A DNA stretch of 64,000 nucleotides from Asterias rubens (GCF_902459465.1 NC_047083.1:3102501-3166500), one strand, 5' to 3'. Shown: positions 11,410-34,000, numbered from the stretch's first letter. Program-made: numbers and translations. The notes: generated by a model not told the origin, from the letters alone.

Positions 11410-11945
11410 CTGCCCCCGGTACGTGCGTTCGAATAGGTTTGACGTCATTCCAGGGGCTCACCCGGTCAGCCCCAGTGCCCTGCTTGTGGAGTGGGTCACA
11501 TGGGGGTTGACCCGAGGTGCCGGCCGTTACCACGAGAGGGGGTGTGATCGTTCGATTAGCTCTTGTCGGGGGCTCACCCGAGTGAGCACCGCGGGGTTGA
11601 CCCAGGGAGTCTATAGTCGAACGCACCCATAGATACCCACCAAATAGTCACTGCTGTCAAGTCCTCAATAGAATTTGACTGCGTATCTCTGGGTGCGTTC
11701 GATAAGCTTCCCTGGGTTGACCCCGCAGTGCTCACTCAAGTGAGCCCCTGAATTTGAAAAGAGCTAAACGAATGATCACTCACCGCTCTCGTAGTGGCGT
11801 CGTGTACCTGTGGCCAAGTGACCCACTCCACAATCAGGGCACTGGGGGCTGACCCGGGTGAGCCCCCGGAATGACGTCGAAGCTTTTCGAACGCACCGGG
11901 ACAGACCAGGTCGACCCAGGGAAGCTAAACGAACGCACCCTCTAT
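11410..11945. mobile_element. Large inverted-repeat element, family D (GGTGCGTTCG ends)
   Basis: Two inverted halves of about 230 bp (11410-11640 and 11690-11945) share GGGGCTCACCCG, GAGTGGGTCAC, GACGTCATTCC and GGGAAGCTAAACGAACGCAC. Single or compact copies lie at 42360-42615, 47310-47463, 51404-51556 and 60382-60475, with shreds at 28195-28255 and 63196-63232. The frames in it are not genes. Confidence 0.75.
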
Positions 11946-12660
11946 GGGAAATGACTGAGGTCAAAGGTGAATCTACACGCCGGTTTTGGAAGCAGGTCTC
12001 TGGCGTTATTCACGAGCCTCGAAGTGTGACGTAAGATGTTCAGGCTCACGGCGAGCCAAGCTTTCCGGATGACGTAGCATGCTGGCTTTCAGAAGAACCG
12101 TCTTTGTAATTCCCGCTCCTCAAAATACATGATTGTGATTACTTTTTTCACAATACTTTGGTCGTAGACGCTCGATTCACTCGATTTACTTGTGACGCCG
12201 CCATGACAGCTACGAGCGAAACAGTCGACTCAGCCCGGCACTAAAATCGACAACTTTCGCTAGAAATCTGGAAAAGAAAGGAAGTTTTGTAGTTGCTGTT
12301 CACTGTTCAAGTCAAGAGAGGGCGCTGTAACCGGGCACTATTTTCAAAGAATAGTGCCCGCTCGGGCACTAGTTCCCGCAAAACGCGCGCGCGGTCACTA
12401 GACTATAACATCCCACGTGACCGTGTTTCAGCCAACCAGAATATAGAAAAAGCAAGAGGTGTGTTATAATATACATTATGCTGTCTTTTGAATACCCGAC
12501 TGTATCAGGTTCAGAAGTGATAAGCTCATAATATGGAACAAAAGGGAGGGATTAAAAGGTTGGTCCATCCGGGGGACTGTAGTTGGGCGCCGGTCCATTT
12601 TTGATTCAGGGGTAAATCTTTTAGATTTTTTTCCCAAGTGCCTCGGATTTAAAGTTGGTC
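11946..12660. other. Intergenic stretch with hairpin
   Basis: Contains a fragment shared with 48260-48330 (TGGCGTTATTCACGAGCCTC, then GTGTGACGT) and a strong hairpin near 12328-12354 (GGGCACTATT/AATAGTGCCC). No coding region seen. Confidence 0.5.
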
Positions 12661-13652
12661 CCTGACGGCATTCCTTTTGATGGACTTTAAATTCCTCCCG
12701 TTTAGCGCTAGAGTGAACAGTTTTATAAACATCTCCGTGTTTGAGTGTAAAAGTTTAAATAAGGGAACAAAACGAGTTCTTACACGGCCGTTAACGTTTA
12801 AAGCCGACAGGGTCGAATTGCCGTGTGATAAAGGCCCGAGCCGAAGGCCAGGGCCTTTAGAGCACGGCAACGACCCTGCAAGGTTTTAAACGGACGTTTA
12901 AGAACGAGTCACTACTCTTTTATTCCAATTCATAAATGCCCTTTTGTTAAAAAACGTTAAACAAATACAATTACAGACACTTTGACAGTTGAAAATTCGA
13001 GGTTTGAAATATTTTTTAAAAAACTTTGTGAAGAGTCTATTGCGCGTGGGTTTTATGTACGCGCGCGCGCTTAGAAATAGATTACGCGCGCGCTTAGAAG
13101 TATAACACTGTTACTAATAGCTATGAATTGCGTTCCGCGTGATAATCTTGCGCGCCTGACACGCGGAAGCCAGCCGGTTATAAACACTGGTCATTATCAA
13201 CCGTTTAAACACCCCCACGTGACGCGCTCTCCACCAATAGGAGTAGAGAAACTGTCTTGGTTATTTATGAATGCAATTTAAATTATTTATGTTATGTTTT
13301 ACTCGGGTTTTTAATTATGTAGTTGTTCTCCTCCCATTTAGAGTGAACAGTACATCTCCGTCACCTGTGTGTAAGATTTAAGGCCATTTTAATTATTAAT
13401 GTTACGTTTTAATCGATTTTTTTTTAAAGTATGTAGCTGTTCATATAATTCTGCTGCGTGCTGACTGCAGCAAATTGAATTGATTTTTAATAAACCATTG
13501 AACGAAATGAAATGAAATGAAAAGTGCAATCCATTAACGAAATTGTATGGCTATTAAGGATGAATACAATATTGTAAAGCCTTTGCTAGCTCATATTAAT
13601 TTCCACTTCATAGTTGACTTTTTCGCGTGTTAATGACGATGAACTATTTAGC
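12661..13652. other. Intergenic stretch with GC-rich hairpin and retroposon-like 3' tail
   Basis: A hairpin lies near 12830-12862 (AAGGCCC/GGGCCTT). At 13490-13520 an ATAAACC sequence is followed by tandem GAAAT units, as at the 3' end of CR1/L2-type non-LTR retroposons. No reverse transcriptase frame is visible. Confidence 0.4.
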
Positions 13653-14040
13653 TTTAAAGGCAGTGGACACTATTGGTAATTACTTAAAATATTTACTAGC
13701 ATAAAACCTTACTTGGTAACGAGTTATGGGGAGAGGTTGGTAATATAAAACATTGTGAGAAAATGGCTCCCTCTGAAGTGGAGTAGTTTTCGAGAAAGAA
13801 GTAATTTTCCACAAATTTGATTTCGAGCCCTCAGATTTAGAACTTGAGGTCTCGAAATCAACCATCTAAACGCACACAACTTCGTGTGACAAGGGTTATT
13901 TTCCTTTCATTATTATCTCGCAACTTCGATGACCGATTGAGCTCAAATTTTCACAGGTTTGTTATTTTATGCATATGTTGAGATACACCAACTGTGAAGG
14001 CAAGTCTTTGACAATTGCCATTAGTGTCCACTGCCTTTTA
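13653..14040. mobile_element. MITE family A, complete copy
   Basis: Left TTAAAGGCAGTGGACACTAT, right TAGTGTCCACTGCCTTTTA, with the GAGCCCTCAGATT/ACTTGAGGTCTCG core. Confidence 0.9.
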
Positions 14041-14165
14041 ACAATGCATACCGTAAAAAGAAACAACGATCGGATCAGAGGGAACTCGGATGTTACCTTG
14101 TCGTCGCGAGATACACCGGTTTAATGAACGCGATCACATGATACACACATTGTCTACTTATTACT

Positions 14166-14480
14166 TTGCACCGCGTTCACACTTGATCCTGCTAGGATCA
14201 AAGGAGGATCTGATCTCGAAAGGGCGATCAAAGGGGATCACCAGCTACGGTGAACGCGATCAGAATCAGGGTGAGATCCTTCTGTTTGATCTCTCTTTAT
14301 ATCAGATCCTGCAATTAGCTGCTCACATGTCGTCAGCTGAACTGAACCTCCGTTTAACTTTGCGAGATCAATGCGAGATCACATTCAAGTATGAACGCGG
14401 CACAAAAATGCTTGATCTTGCTTTTGGGATCTGATCCTTCTGGATCCTTGTACGAGGATCAAGTGTAAACGCGGTGTCTT
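14166..14480. mobile_element. MITE with CGCGTTCACACTTGATCCT ends
   Basis: Left end CACCGCGTTCACACTTGATC and right end GATCAAGTGTAAACGCGGTG are inverted repeats. The interior is studded with GATC words. The frame at 14090-14434 lies inside it and is rejected. Confidence 0.8.
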
Positions 14481-15105
14481 TCGTGGTCCGGAAAGCTTTA
14501 CTGTCTCGATATTTTTGACAGCCCCCCAAAACCCCTCCCACCCCTACCCGTAATTTCCTTTACTGAAAATATAATTGAAGTTTTCAAGAATATTGCAGTA
14601 TTTACAAGATTCGTGGTTCAAATTGCAAATAATGTCATTGATTTCGTAAATTATTGTTGTCATTGGATACCAGATTAATTAGGGTTCCGAAGTGATACGA
14701 TGATCCACACAAATCATTTGCCTTGGAATTGCGTGGTTTTCCTTTTACTTATTAAAGTAATATTGTTTTCGTTTGGTGCAGCTTGTAAACATCCTAAAGA
14801 AGTGAGTCAAATAAAATTGTTTGAAACGAATGCTCCGTTGAATCAGCATTCAACAGTCAAAATGAGTAAGTCAATTCAATTTGTTTTGTATTCACTGGTC
14901 AAATCAGATCATTCATAGTTTCGCATTGTGGCGCCGGGTGCTCTCGCACGATCACTGCTCTCGCGCGAACTGCTGGTTGCCCCGACTTACGACTTTTCCC
15001 CAAGTCTAGGGAAGGGTGGAGGGAAAAGTTATAACACTACTCCAGCTTGGCATTATCTCTAAGTAGAGGCCTTAGCAATATGCTAGGCCTTCTCACATAA
15101 ACGGC
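14481..15105. other. Unassigned stretch with a family B scrap
   Basis: 14697-14757 is a family B arm fragment (GATGATCCACACAAAT, then TTGCGTGGTTTTCCTTTTAC). Otherwise nothing supported. Confidence 0.45.
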
Positions 15106-15109
15106 GATT

Positions 15110-15255
15110 TCAACCCCCCCCCCCCCCCCGCATCTGCAAAATGCCATAATGTGGTCCTCTGCAAGAGAGGGTAACCCGTCGAAAATAAAAGCATCTGCCC
15201 CCCCCCCCCACAACTGCCAAAGTAATTCCCACTTAAAGCGACCCCCCCCCCAACT
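15110..15255. repeat. Three poly-C tracts separated by ~55-70 bp
   Basis: C-runs at about 15113-15129, 15198-15211 and 15241-15251 separated by GCATCTGC-bearing spacers. On the minus strand these are long G-runs able to form quadruplexes. They sit about 0.7 kb upstream of the PEX16 start. Confidence 0.7.
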
Positions 15256-15474
15256 GAACAAATCTTATATTATGTATAGCTACGCCGTACGTGGGCACAA
15301 CAATTGTTTGTAGTTGTTTGTCCCCTGCACAAAATAGTTTCTAAAATGGGGCCTGTTGATTTTTGTTGTTCGTGACTTTCGCGTTGGTTTTTGTTTTAAA
15401 ATTAGAGTTGAGCTTTGGATCCGTCTACCCATATAGAGCAGCTTGGGGTTCTTGTTCTTGCTGTATGGTCTACC

Positions 15475-15715
15475 AGAGCCCAATTTTATAGAACTGCTCA
15501 GCACAAAAGTTTGCTTAGCATGAAATTTCGTCCTTATAAAAACAGGATTACCAACCATGAATTGATGGCCCATGTGATTTTCAGGATAAGCAAACAACAG
15601 CTGAAAACTATAAGCAGTGGGCCTATGCAACAATTGGAAATTAATTTGGTTGGGAATCCTGTTTCATGCTTAGCAAATTTTCGTGCTTAGCAGCTCTATG
15701 AAATTGGGACCTGAT
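15475..15715. mobile_element. MITE with CCCAATTT(T/C)ATAGAGCTGCT ends
   Basis: Left AGCCCAATTTTATAGAACTG, then CTCAGCACAAAA and TTGCTTAGCA. Right CTTAGCAGCTCTATGAAATT then GGGACC, the inverse. A solitary end lies at 35927-35963. Confidence 0.75.
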
Positions 15716-15968
15716 TTTTAGTAACAGGATGAAAGCACATGCTTTCTAAATTTCAAAATAATAACCGCCCTAAAGCAAGCTGATGTTGTGGTTCAAAATG
15801 ATCTACGTTGCAGTATGACGGGGTCGAACACTGGTTTCAACGCGTGAGATCGACGACCACGCTTTGTCGGGTCCCCTCCTCGCGCAATGAATGGTGTCAC
15901 CGAGCAATAACAGTGAAGAGTATCCCGGTACCAGTCTATAGGCGAGTTTTATCAACAACAGAAATAAA

Positions 15969-25801
<9,833 letters not shown>

Positions 25802-25953
25802 AAAAAGTAAAACAAACTTTGCTCCCCGAAGACCCAACTGTCTAGAGAACTTTTCTACATAGGCTTATTTCATTTGAGCAGTACACAATTTTGTTTGGGT
25901 TAACACCATGTGATTTTCTCTAAAATGTCATTCATTTCTTGAATTTAACATCC

Positions 25954-26129
25954 CAGCAGCCGATTTCACAAAATGCTAGGATTAATCCTAACTCGAGCTA
26001 GGAAGAGTAACCCGTCCTAACTTAGGATGGGGTTCAATACGTCCTACGTATCTGGATACGGAACTGACCCAGTCCTTTGTCCTAAATTAATCCTCAGGTT
26101 AGGAAGAGTTTGGTGAAATAGACGGCAGG
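25954..26129. mobile_element. MITE family C
   Basis: Left GCAGCCGATTTCACAAAATG, right AGTTTGGTGAAATAGACGGC. Directly downstream of the PEX16 stop region. Confidence 0.85.
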
Positions 26130-26214
26130 AAAGCTCAAATCATGAAATTTAGAGTTTTGCCACCAAAACTTGACATCCTCTTGATCGAACGAATGTGTCT
26201 ACATTGTCATTACT

Positions 26215-26400
26215 TAGGTCATTAAACTTAATGGATGAGCAGTTAATCTGCCCCATGGTTGGCTTGTTCATGATCCAATTAACATATTAAAGTGTACTGT
26301 TTGGAAAATGAATAACATGGAGATAACAGGTGTGAGTTGGTAAAGGTATAAAGGATGTGTTATTCTGGCTTTTTCAATGGAGCTTTTCTGTAATGTTTCC
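26215..26400. repeat. Dispersed repeat, pair with 38262-38450
   Basis: Shares TGGATGAGCAGTTAATC, CATGATCCAATTAA, GGAGATAACAGGTGTGAGTT and TTATTCTGGCTTT with the TIF1 intron 2 segment. Family unknown. Confidence 0.75.
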
Positions 26401-26478
26401 CACTGTCAAACACTTTTGATCTCTGGCTGTCCTCCGAGGTCTTATAGGGTTCGATGTGACTTTCTGCCATATAGGCAC

Positions 26479-26651
26479 CAGCAGCCAATTTCATGAAACA
26501 CTAGGATTAATCCTAACTCGAGTTAGGACGGGTAACCCGTCCTACCTTAGGATGTTCAATGTGTCCTAACATGGATACAGACTTTAACTCGTCCTATTAG
26601 TCCTAGGATTAATCCTAAGATAGGATGAGTTTGGTGAGATCGACGGCTGGT
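26479..26651. mobile_element. MITE family C
   Basis: Left GCAGCCAATTTCATGAAACA, right TTTGGTGAGATCGACGGCTG. Confidence 0.85.
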
Positions 26652-26743
26652 CTTACATGTCAGCAACTGAAAAGTGCTGTAGGATTTTCCTTTGCAATTC
26701 AGCTTCCAAACTGCAAGCAAGGATTACGAGCCTCCAAATATAC

Positions 26744-27091
26744 ATTAAAGGAACATGTTGTTTTTTATAAAATGCATATGGTTGGAAAGATATTTTAAAA
26801 GTAGAATACAATGATCCACACAAGTTTGCTTCGAAATTGCTTGGTTTTCCTTTTACTGTGCGAACTAACACGGACGGCCATTTATGGGAGTCAATAATTT
26901 GACTCTCATAAATGGCCGACCGTGTTAGTCGACGAGGGAAAAGGAAAACCGTGCAATTTCGAGGCATGTTTGTGTAGATCATTGTATTCTACTTTTACAA
27001 CATCTTTCCAACCATATGCATTTTATAAAAAACGGTTTCAAACGCTTTTCAAAGACCAACTCGACCGATTCAAGGCAACGTGTTCCTTTAA
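26744..27091. mobile_element. MITE family B, complete foldback copy
   Basis: Starts TAAAGGAACATGTTGTTTTT, ends AGGCAACGTGTTCCTTTA, with its centre at TTTGACTCTCATAAATGGCC. Confidence 0.9.
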
Positions 27092-27240
27092 TATAGGATT
27101 CAAACCATCCACCAGTTCCGAAAACCAAAGGTATACTTTGCTTTTTAAGGCTGATCAAAAATCAAATATTGACTTGGATACATTGTACCATGTACAAAAG
27201 TATTTGGGTGTCAGGAGTAACCAATACAACTGTACATGTA

Positions 27241-27604
27241 TTAAAGGCATTGGACACTATTGGTAATTACTCAAAATAATTATTGGCATAAAACATTTCT
27301 TGGTGACGAGTAATGTGGAGAGAAACGGCTCCCTCTGAAGTAACGTAGTTTTCGAGAAAGAAGTAATTTTCCACGAATTTGATTTCGAGACCTCAGATTT
27401 AGAACTTGAGGTCTCAAAATCAACCATGTAAACGCACACAACTTCGTGTGACAAGGGTGTTTTTTTCTTTCATTATTATCTCGCAACTTCAATGACCGAT
27501 TGAGCTCAAATTTTCACAGGTTTGTTATTTTATGCATATGTTGAGATACACCAACTGTGAAGGCTAGTCTTTGACCATTACCAATAGTATCCACTGCCTT
27601 TAAT
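27241..27604. mobile_element. MITE family A, near-complete copy
   Basis: Left TTAAAGGCATTGGACACTAT, right TAGTATCCACTGCCTTTAA. Confidence 0.9.
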
Positions 27605-27630
27605 AACATAGGATTCCAACTGCCCCTGCT

Positions 27631-27793
27631 ACCGGGCAACCTTGGTAGTCTAGTTGGTAAGACACTGCTCTAGAATTGCAAGGGTCGTGGGTGCGAATCC
27701 CACCCGAGTAACATTATGCCTGTGATATTTTTTTCACAGGACTCTGGAAAGTACCGAGTATGCAGTGCTAACACACATTGGTGTATGGGTTAA
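27631..27793 (+). mobile_element. tRNA-derived SINE
   Basis: The head folds like a tRNA sequence, with an A-box-like TGGTAGTCTAGTTGG (27643-27657) and the B box GGTGCGAATCC (27690-27700). The body has a TGTGAT/CACAGG hairpin and the tail GTGCTAACACACATTGGTGT. The same family lies inverted at 39110-39292, and its tail is also in the foldback arms (51764-51800, 60150-60180). Not a functional tRNA: there is no matching acceptor stem. Confidence 0.8.
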
Positions 27794-28260
27794 AACCTAA
27801 AATAATACATGTGTTAAGTTTGCAAAACACTTTTGTTTTAAATTGGTGGTGGAAATATTTGTGTATAAACAACAGAGGGAGGGGCTTAAGTGCCTAACCA
27901 TTAATTTATGCATTTGTCTTTGATTTCTCCACCGTTGATTATGTTGAAAGCTAAACGTTTTTTACTATTCCCTTGTTAGAAAATCATTAATATTATTGCA
28001 CACTGTAAATGCCTTTTGAGAAGCGTCATACAGGCCTCGTTTTCAATATACATGTAAAAAGTGTCTAACTTTGTAAGGGGAAAAATTACCCAACATCCGC
28101 CCCTGTTGAAAGATATCTGTACGAAGTGGACCAGTCTGGTGGACTATTGAGATGACAAGCCAACTGGTCCCCCCCGCTGACAAGTCACTGAGGGTGGGTT
28201 CGATTAGCTTCCGCAGGTTGACCCCCGCGTTGCTCATTTTGTGTGGTTCCTTACAAGCCC
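27794..28260. other. Unassigned stretch with a family D scrap
   Basis: 28195-28255 contains TTCGATTAGCTTCC and GTTGACCCCCGC, a family D fragment. No gene seen. Confidence 0.45.
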
Positions 28261-28261
28261 C

Positions 28262-28370
28262 CCCGACAATGTTTTATATTATCAACAGCTCTCTATTGCT
28301 CGTTACCAAGTAAGTTGTTATGCTGATAATTATTTTGAGTAATTACCAATAGTGTCCAGTGCCTTTAGAT
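28262..28370. mobile_element. MITE family A, 3' fragment
   Basis: Begins at ACAATGTTTTATATTATCAA and ends AATAGTGTCCAGTGCCTTTA. Confidence 0.8.
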
Positions 28371-28376
28371 GAAGAG

Positions 28377-28755
28377 TTAAAGGAACACGTTGCCTTGGAT
28401 CGGTCGAGTTGGTCACTGAAAAGCATTTGTAACCGATTGTTATAAAATGCATATAGGTAGAAAGATATTGTAAAAGTAGAATACAATGATCCATACAAAT
28501 TTGCCTCGAAATTGCGTGGTTTTCCTTTTACATTGCGAACTAACACGGTCGGCCATTTATGGGAGTCCTCCCATAAATGGCCGACCGTGTTAGTCGACGA
28601 TGTAAAAGGAAAATCCAACATTTCGAGGCATGTTTGTATGGATCATTGTATTCTACTTTTACAATATCTTTCTACCTATATGCATTTTATAACAATCGGT
28701 TACAAATGCTTTTCAGTGACCAACTCGACCGATCCAAGGCAACGTGTTCCTTTAA
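28377..28755. mobile_element. MITE family B, complete foldback copy
   Basis: Starts TTAAAGGAACACGTTGCCTT, ends GGCAACGTGTTCCTTTAA. The centre near 28568 is GGGAGTCCTCCC, an almost gap-free palindrome. Confidence 0.92.
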
Positions 28756-29340
28756 CTGGCAGTGCAGTGTCAGGCACTTGGTGTTTTAAGATTACCCATT
28801 CATTTACTTTCTAAAGGTTAGAATTACACAAGACAAAATTATGTGAATATCTATTTAAATAACTGTACATTATTTGTAAATCGCCAATAAATAAAACAAG
28901 AACACGAGATTACTTGAAAAGTCTCCAGCACAGTAATTTATTTACAATTGGTTTATATTTACATATCTGATTTAATCAATGTTGAATCAGTTATTAAAAT
29001 ATCAATTAAGGATCATGACCGAGTTCTCTATTAAAAAAGGACTTCACATCCTATGTAAAAAAAGATGAAACTTAAACAAAACACCTGTTAACAAATGCTT
29101 TTACAAATTGTCTTTCTGAATTAATAATACACAGTTAACGTTACAAATATTTATGAGTATCAGAAAGTCTTAAGAAACATTTATGGGGAAGGTAAACATG
29201 GTAAAGATCAAAAAGGGAAAGAAAAACATTATTTTTATTCAATTCCAAAGCTCGCCAATTATTTAAGTTTATCCCAGTATCAATTCTCCAGGGAGAAAAA
29301 ACCAACTGTAACTAAACCTTATGCATTTAATGGTTATTTG
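28756..29340. other. AT-rich unassigned stretch
   Basis: No coding frame or repeat structure that I can support. Confidence 0.45.
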
Positions 29341-29470
29341 AGAATTTTCTCCCAACTCCGATGACCGATTGAGCCTAAATTTTCACAGGTTTGTTATTTT
29401 ATATAATAAGTTGTGATACACGAAGTCTGGGCCTTTGGACAATACTGTTTACCAATGTTGTGCGATTGCT
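29341..29470. mobile_element. Fragment of the GGACACTTTCG MITE family
   Basis: Contains TCCGATGACCGATTGAGCC, TTTTCACAGGTTTGTTATTT and GGCCTTTGGACAATACTGTT as in 32510-32880, inverted end only. Confidence 0.65.
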
Positions 29471-29819
29471 TTAAAGGCACTGGACACTATCGATTATTAC
29501 CCAAACAAAATTAGCATACTAACTAACTTGGTAAGGAGCAAGGGAGATCAGTTGATAGTACAACACATTGTGAGAAACGGCTCACTCTGAAGTAAATTAG
29601 TTTTTGAGAAAGAAGTAATTTGTCACTAAAACATTTGAATTGAATGAGAGACCTCTGCTGAGGTCTCTCATTCAAGGCACCTGAGCGCTCACAACTTGTG
29701 CGACAATTTTTTTTTACATCAACGACCGATTGAGTCAAAATCTTCACAGGTTTGTTATTTTATGCGTGTAACGAGAAGACTGGTCTTTGACAATTAACCA
29801 AAGGTGTCCAGTGTCTTTA
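29471..29819. mobile_element. MITE family A copy
   Basis: Left TTTAAAGGCACTGGACACTA, right AAGGTGTCCAGTGTCTTTAG. Core hairpin GAGAGACCTCTGC/AGGTCTCTC. Confidence 0.88.
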
Positions 29820-30291
29820 GGTCACTTTACAAAGAGTTGGATAATAACAAAATATAATTTTTTAATCATTTACATTTGAATGTTTGAGATGTCAATTCAC
29901 TTATCAGAGCTTTTTGTACAAATGCAACAGCCTGGCTAAAAAAACAATGTTAAAACAAAATGCGGAAACATTTCTGTATTTGGCAGCAATATTCTAAAGG
30001 ATTCATTTGATGTTGGGACTTTATTTCCCTTTTTGAAATATTCTTCTTGAAAAATGGGTTGCTCAAGCAATAAATGTTGAACCTTACAACATGTACAAAG
30101 GAAAATTTCATCGTGCGGAAGAAACTCTTGCACCATCAGCCTTGTCACGACCACCAAATACTCAAAAACCACTTATGTTCATGATGTTGACATTTCGTAA
30201 CACTTGTGTATTCAGTTCAAAGTGCCTACGCCTCTCTGTATACATTCTGTCAACCCTTCTGCAGCCGATTTCACAAAACTTTACCATACTG
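29820..30291. other. AT-rich unassigned stretch
   Basis: No gene or repeat structure supported. The frames on both strands are short and have no similarity I recognise. Confidence 0.4.
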
Positions 30292-30683
30292 TTTAAAGAC
30301 ACTGGACACTATTGGTAATTGTCAAAGACCAGTCTTCTCACTTGGTGTATATCAACATATGCATAAAATAACAAACCCGTGAAAATTTGAGCTTGATTGG
30401 TCCTTGGAGTTGCGAGATAACTATGAAAGAAAAAAAACTATCTTGTCACACGAGGTTGTGTGCTTTCAGATGCTTGATTTTGAGACCTCAAATTCTAAAT
30501 CTGAGGTCTCGAAGTCAAATTCATGGAAAATTACTTCTTTCTCGAAAACTACGTCCCTTCAGAGGGAGCCTTTTTTTCTCACAATGTTTTATATTATCAA
30601 CCTCTCCCCATTACTCGTTACCAAGTGAGGTTTTATGCTTATAACTATTTTGAGTAATTACCAATAGTGTCCACTGCCTTTAA
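30292..30683. mobile_element. MITE family A, complete copy
   Basis: Left TTTAAAGACACTGGACACTA, right AGTGTCCACTGCCTTTAAG. Confidence 0.9.
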
Positions 30684-31041
30684 GTCCACTTGCGTAGCGT
30701 TTATGGAGCAAAGTTGCGCCATACACGTTGAGCAGTTGCGTAAAGTTTCGTGAAACCAGCTGCCGATAGGGATCTCAATTGACCTTAAATTAAGGGAGGT
30801 AAAGTGGCGGCCAGATACAGAATTAAAGTTTCACAAATAAATTAGTTTTTCAAGGTATTTGTTCCAGGATCAAGATCCGCAGAGCAAACTGCTCAGCAAA
30901 AACAAGGGGACGTACTAATGAAGTTTTTAAGTACAAAATACTGCTAAGTAAATTACTCTGCGAGGCAAAGCGAAAAAAATAGAAAAAATATTGGATCTAA
31001 TACAGTGTACACACTACATGTAGTTTGAGCAAGGCCCGTTA
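30684..31041. other. Presumed 3' untranslated/flanking region of the TIF1 gene
   Basis: Lies directly downstream (minus sense) of the TIF1 stop. I did not find a canonical AATAAA on the minus strand here. Confidence 0.4.
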
Positions 31042-34000
31042 TCATTTGATATGCATGGGCGCAATGTGATACACTTTATCTGGTTTGCGTTTCCTTCTTC
31101 GTTCTCCGTCGTCTCCCTCGCTAGCGGGTCTGACCGGCCGGGCGACTGTCTCCTCGTTATGCCCTAAGAGTGAGACATACTGAGGAAGATGTTGTTCGAT
31201 TAGTTCGTCGAAGTAACGGTTGAGAGCTGTAGCTGTGACACCAATATGGGATTCCTCCTGTATGAGACACAAACCAATTGATACAAATTATACAGGATCG
31301 GTAATACTAATGCCAGCTCTTATTTTAGCGCAATTCCCCCAAAATGATCAATGCGCTTTACACACAAAAACAATTCTGCATTTCTATGTTTACTTCCTAG
31401 TAGCCCTTTACCTAGAGTGGCTTTAAGCCTTGTTTTAGGCGATTTTGCATAACAAAATATATACTAGAATAAATAAGTCATGCGCCAAGTTTGCTCGAAG
31501 ATAAAAACACTATCACACTTGGCTCGTGAAAAAAACAAAACAAATATAGCGCGTCTGCGTTGATATCTTACAATGCCGAAGCGCTATATTTTTCCGTATT
31601 CCACTCGCCCTTGTGTCATAACTTATAAAAATCTACCACCATTTACTTCTGACCGTGAAACTCTTAAATGTAAATCTGTAGACATTGTGTTTTGATATTA
31701 TGATTATGTTGTGTCCTACAAACAGTACCCTAACCCTTTAAAGGGTACACTGGAAGGTACACGTACATGTAGGTGTGAAAAACAAACTACGTTTGTATTT
31801 ACAGTCGACTCCCGTTATAACGAGGTCCGCCGGACTGGCCCATTTTCCTCGTATTATCCGAATCTCGTCTTAAACGCAGCGTGCTAAATATAGATACATA
31901 CGTCATCATTGTGCATGCACACAACACGTGTACTTGCATATACATGTACATGACATAATGGCCGCACGTGTGTACACACAGATGCATGGCAGAGCTGCAA
32001 TTGACTAGTAAATGTACTCACATCCCTGGGGGAATCCACCCTACAAGCTTGCTTTTGGGAGTCCTCCACCACTTAATCTATTGTGTATCTTTACTACTCT
32101 ATGTTATATCTTGTCATCGGAAATGATTGAGTGGAAATAAAACTGAACTGAACTGAACTGAAAAAAGGTGTCAAAAAAAGCAAAAAAAAAGCACATCACC
32201 AAAACCCAGATATCCACTTTCTAGCCTCCAGAGACAATTTTTCGACGTATAAAACACTATTTGTTGGGCGGACTCACCCCATTATATATATGGCAGTTAT
32301 GGATCATGAGTTTGAAGTCATCAATGAATTCTAAAACAGTCTGATAGTGGTTGAAGTGTGAGGTCTGAAGACGACTTCGTATCGTGCCTAGCTCCATCGG
32401 GTGTTGTATAATCTTGTGATAGTTCGGCACCTGAAATTCAAACAAATTATTAGCTAAACTCGTGGTCTTCAGTTTTCAAAATTATTTTAAATAATTTGTT
32501 TCATTTGTTAAAGCCATTGGACACTTTCGGTAAACAGTATTGTCCAAAGGCCCACACTTTGTGTATCACAACTTATATATAAAATAACAAACCTGTGAAA
32601 ATTTAGGCTCAATGGTCAACGGAGTCGGGAGAAATTAACAGGAAAACCCACCCTTGTTTCCACATGTTTCGTCGTGTCATGACATGTGTTTAATATAAAT
32701 CCGTAATTCCTGATATCGAGAATTGATAATTATTTTAATGTTTTCTCAAAAAGTTAAGGATTTCATGGAATAATATTTCAAGAGAAATCTTTCCCCGTTA
32801 TCTTCTGTAAACCCTGTAAGTAATATGTAAATCTGTGAACTTTTTTTGTTCTGTTCCGAACGTGTCCAATGGCTTTAAAGACACTGGACACTATTGGTTA
32901 TTGTCAAAGACCAGTCAGATGAGTTGTGAGCTGTTTTCTTAAATGTTTATATGCTGGTGCATGACCTAATGGATGGTAGTAATTAGTTCCAGAGACGAGG
33001 GGGCTGCTGCAGCAAAGTATCTAAGACCTATTAAGAACTCAAAGTCAAAGAAAAGATGGCTTCTCACCGATCGACTGACTGGGTCTTGAAATGGAATACT
33101 ATCTTCGCTGCAGTAGATCTCCAGCAGGACCTTCTCACATAACTGTTGACAAAATCAAAGATAAAAGAAAATTAAATTCTGACTGAGTCTATATCAATTA
33201 TAATCAGTCACTCATAAACAATTTTATAAAGCACCTAAATCGAAGGTTTGCTCCAAGGCGATGAGGCACAGATGAAATAAATAAGTCACTGATGGTAGGC
33301 CTCCTAAAATAAGTGGGCTTTCAGAAGTGACTTGAATATGTTGAAGGATGTTGTGTCCCTGATGTGATTTTGGAAACTTATTTCAGAGTTTGGGTCCACC
33401 ATGAACTGAGAAGGCTCTATCAGCAAAAGTGGTATATTTTATGATAGGCCATGGATGTCAAAGAATCTTGACCTTTGACCTACCATCTTCTCCTTCTCAG
33501 GAAGCGCTGAGCTTATCCGTCGTTTTCTGCTAGTCCCAGAGGGCGACACACTTCTATTAGTGCCGTCATCTGGTACCTGACATAGAGTGCAGACCCAGGA
33601 GTCACTATAAAGAGACGATAAAGAAAACCGAGTTAAAGTTCAGAGAATCGTACAGCTACCCATCGTTGGCTCAGAGCAAAAAGGATTTGATAAGACCTAC
33701 AAAAATTCAGTTGGCATAAAGCAGTTAGGACTTAAAAGACCTAAAAAGACCCAGTTGGTTTATAGCAGAAAGGACTAATAAGACCGAGAAAGACCAAGTT
33801 GGTCCAGAGCAGAAAGAATTTATAAGCCCTAAAAAGAAAGTCAACCATTAACTGCTCATCCATTTAGTTTAAAGACACACCCACTCCGTGAAAAGGATGT
33901 ATACTTTCCAAGTTTTTGTGACCAAACTCGGTAGGAGCTTTTCCTGGTATTTTGCGCCGATAAGAGAAAACTTACCTTGGTGTAGAGGTGAGGGCAGGGA

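Noticed and set aside
14090-14434. 114-residue frame
   Set aside because: It lies inside a MITE with CGCGTTCACACTTGATCCT ends, and there is no protein similarity.
27631-27720. Functional tRNA gene
   Set aside because: The same sequence recurs inverted at 39.2 kb with the same non-tRNA body and tail, which marks a SINE.
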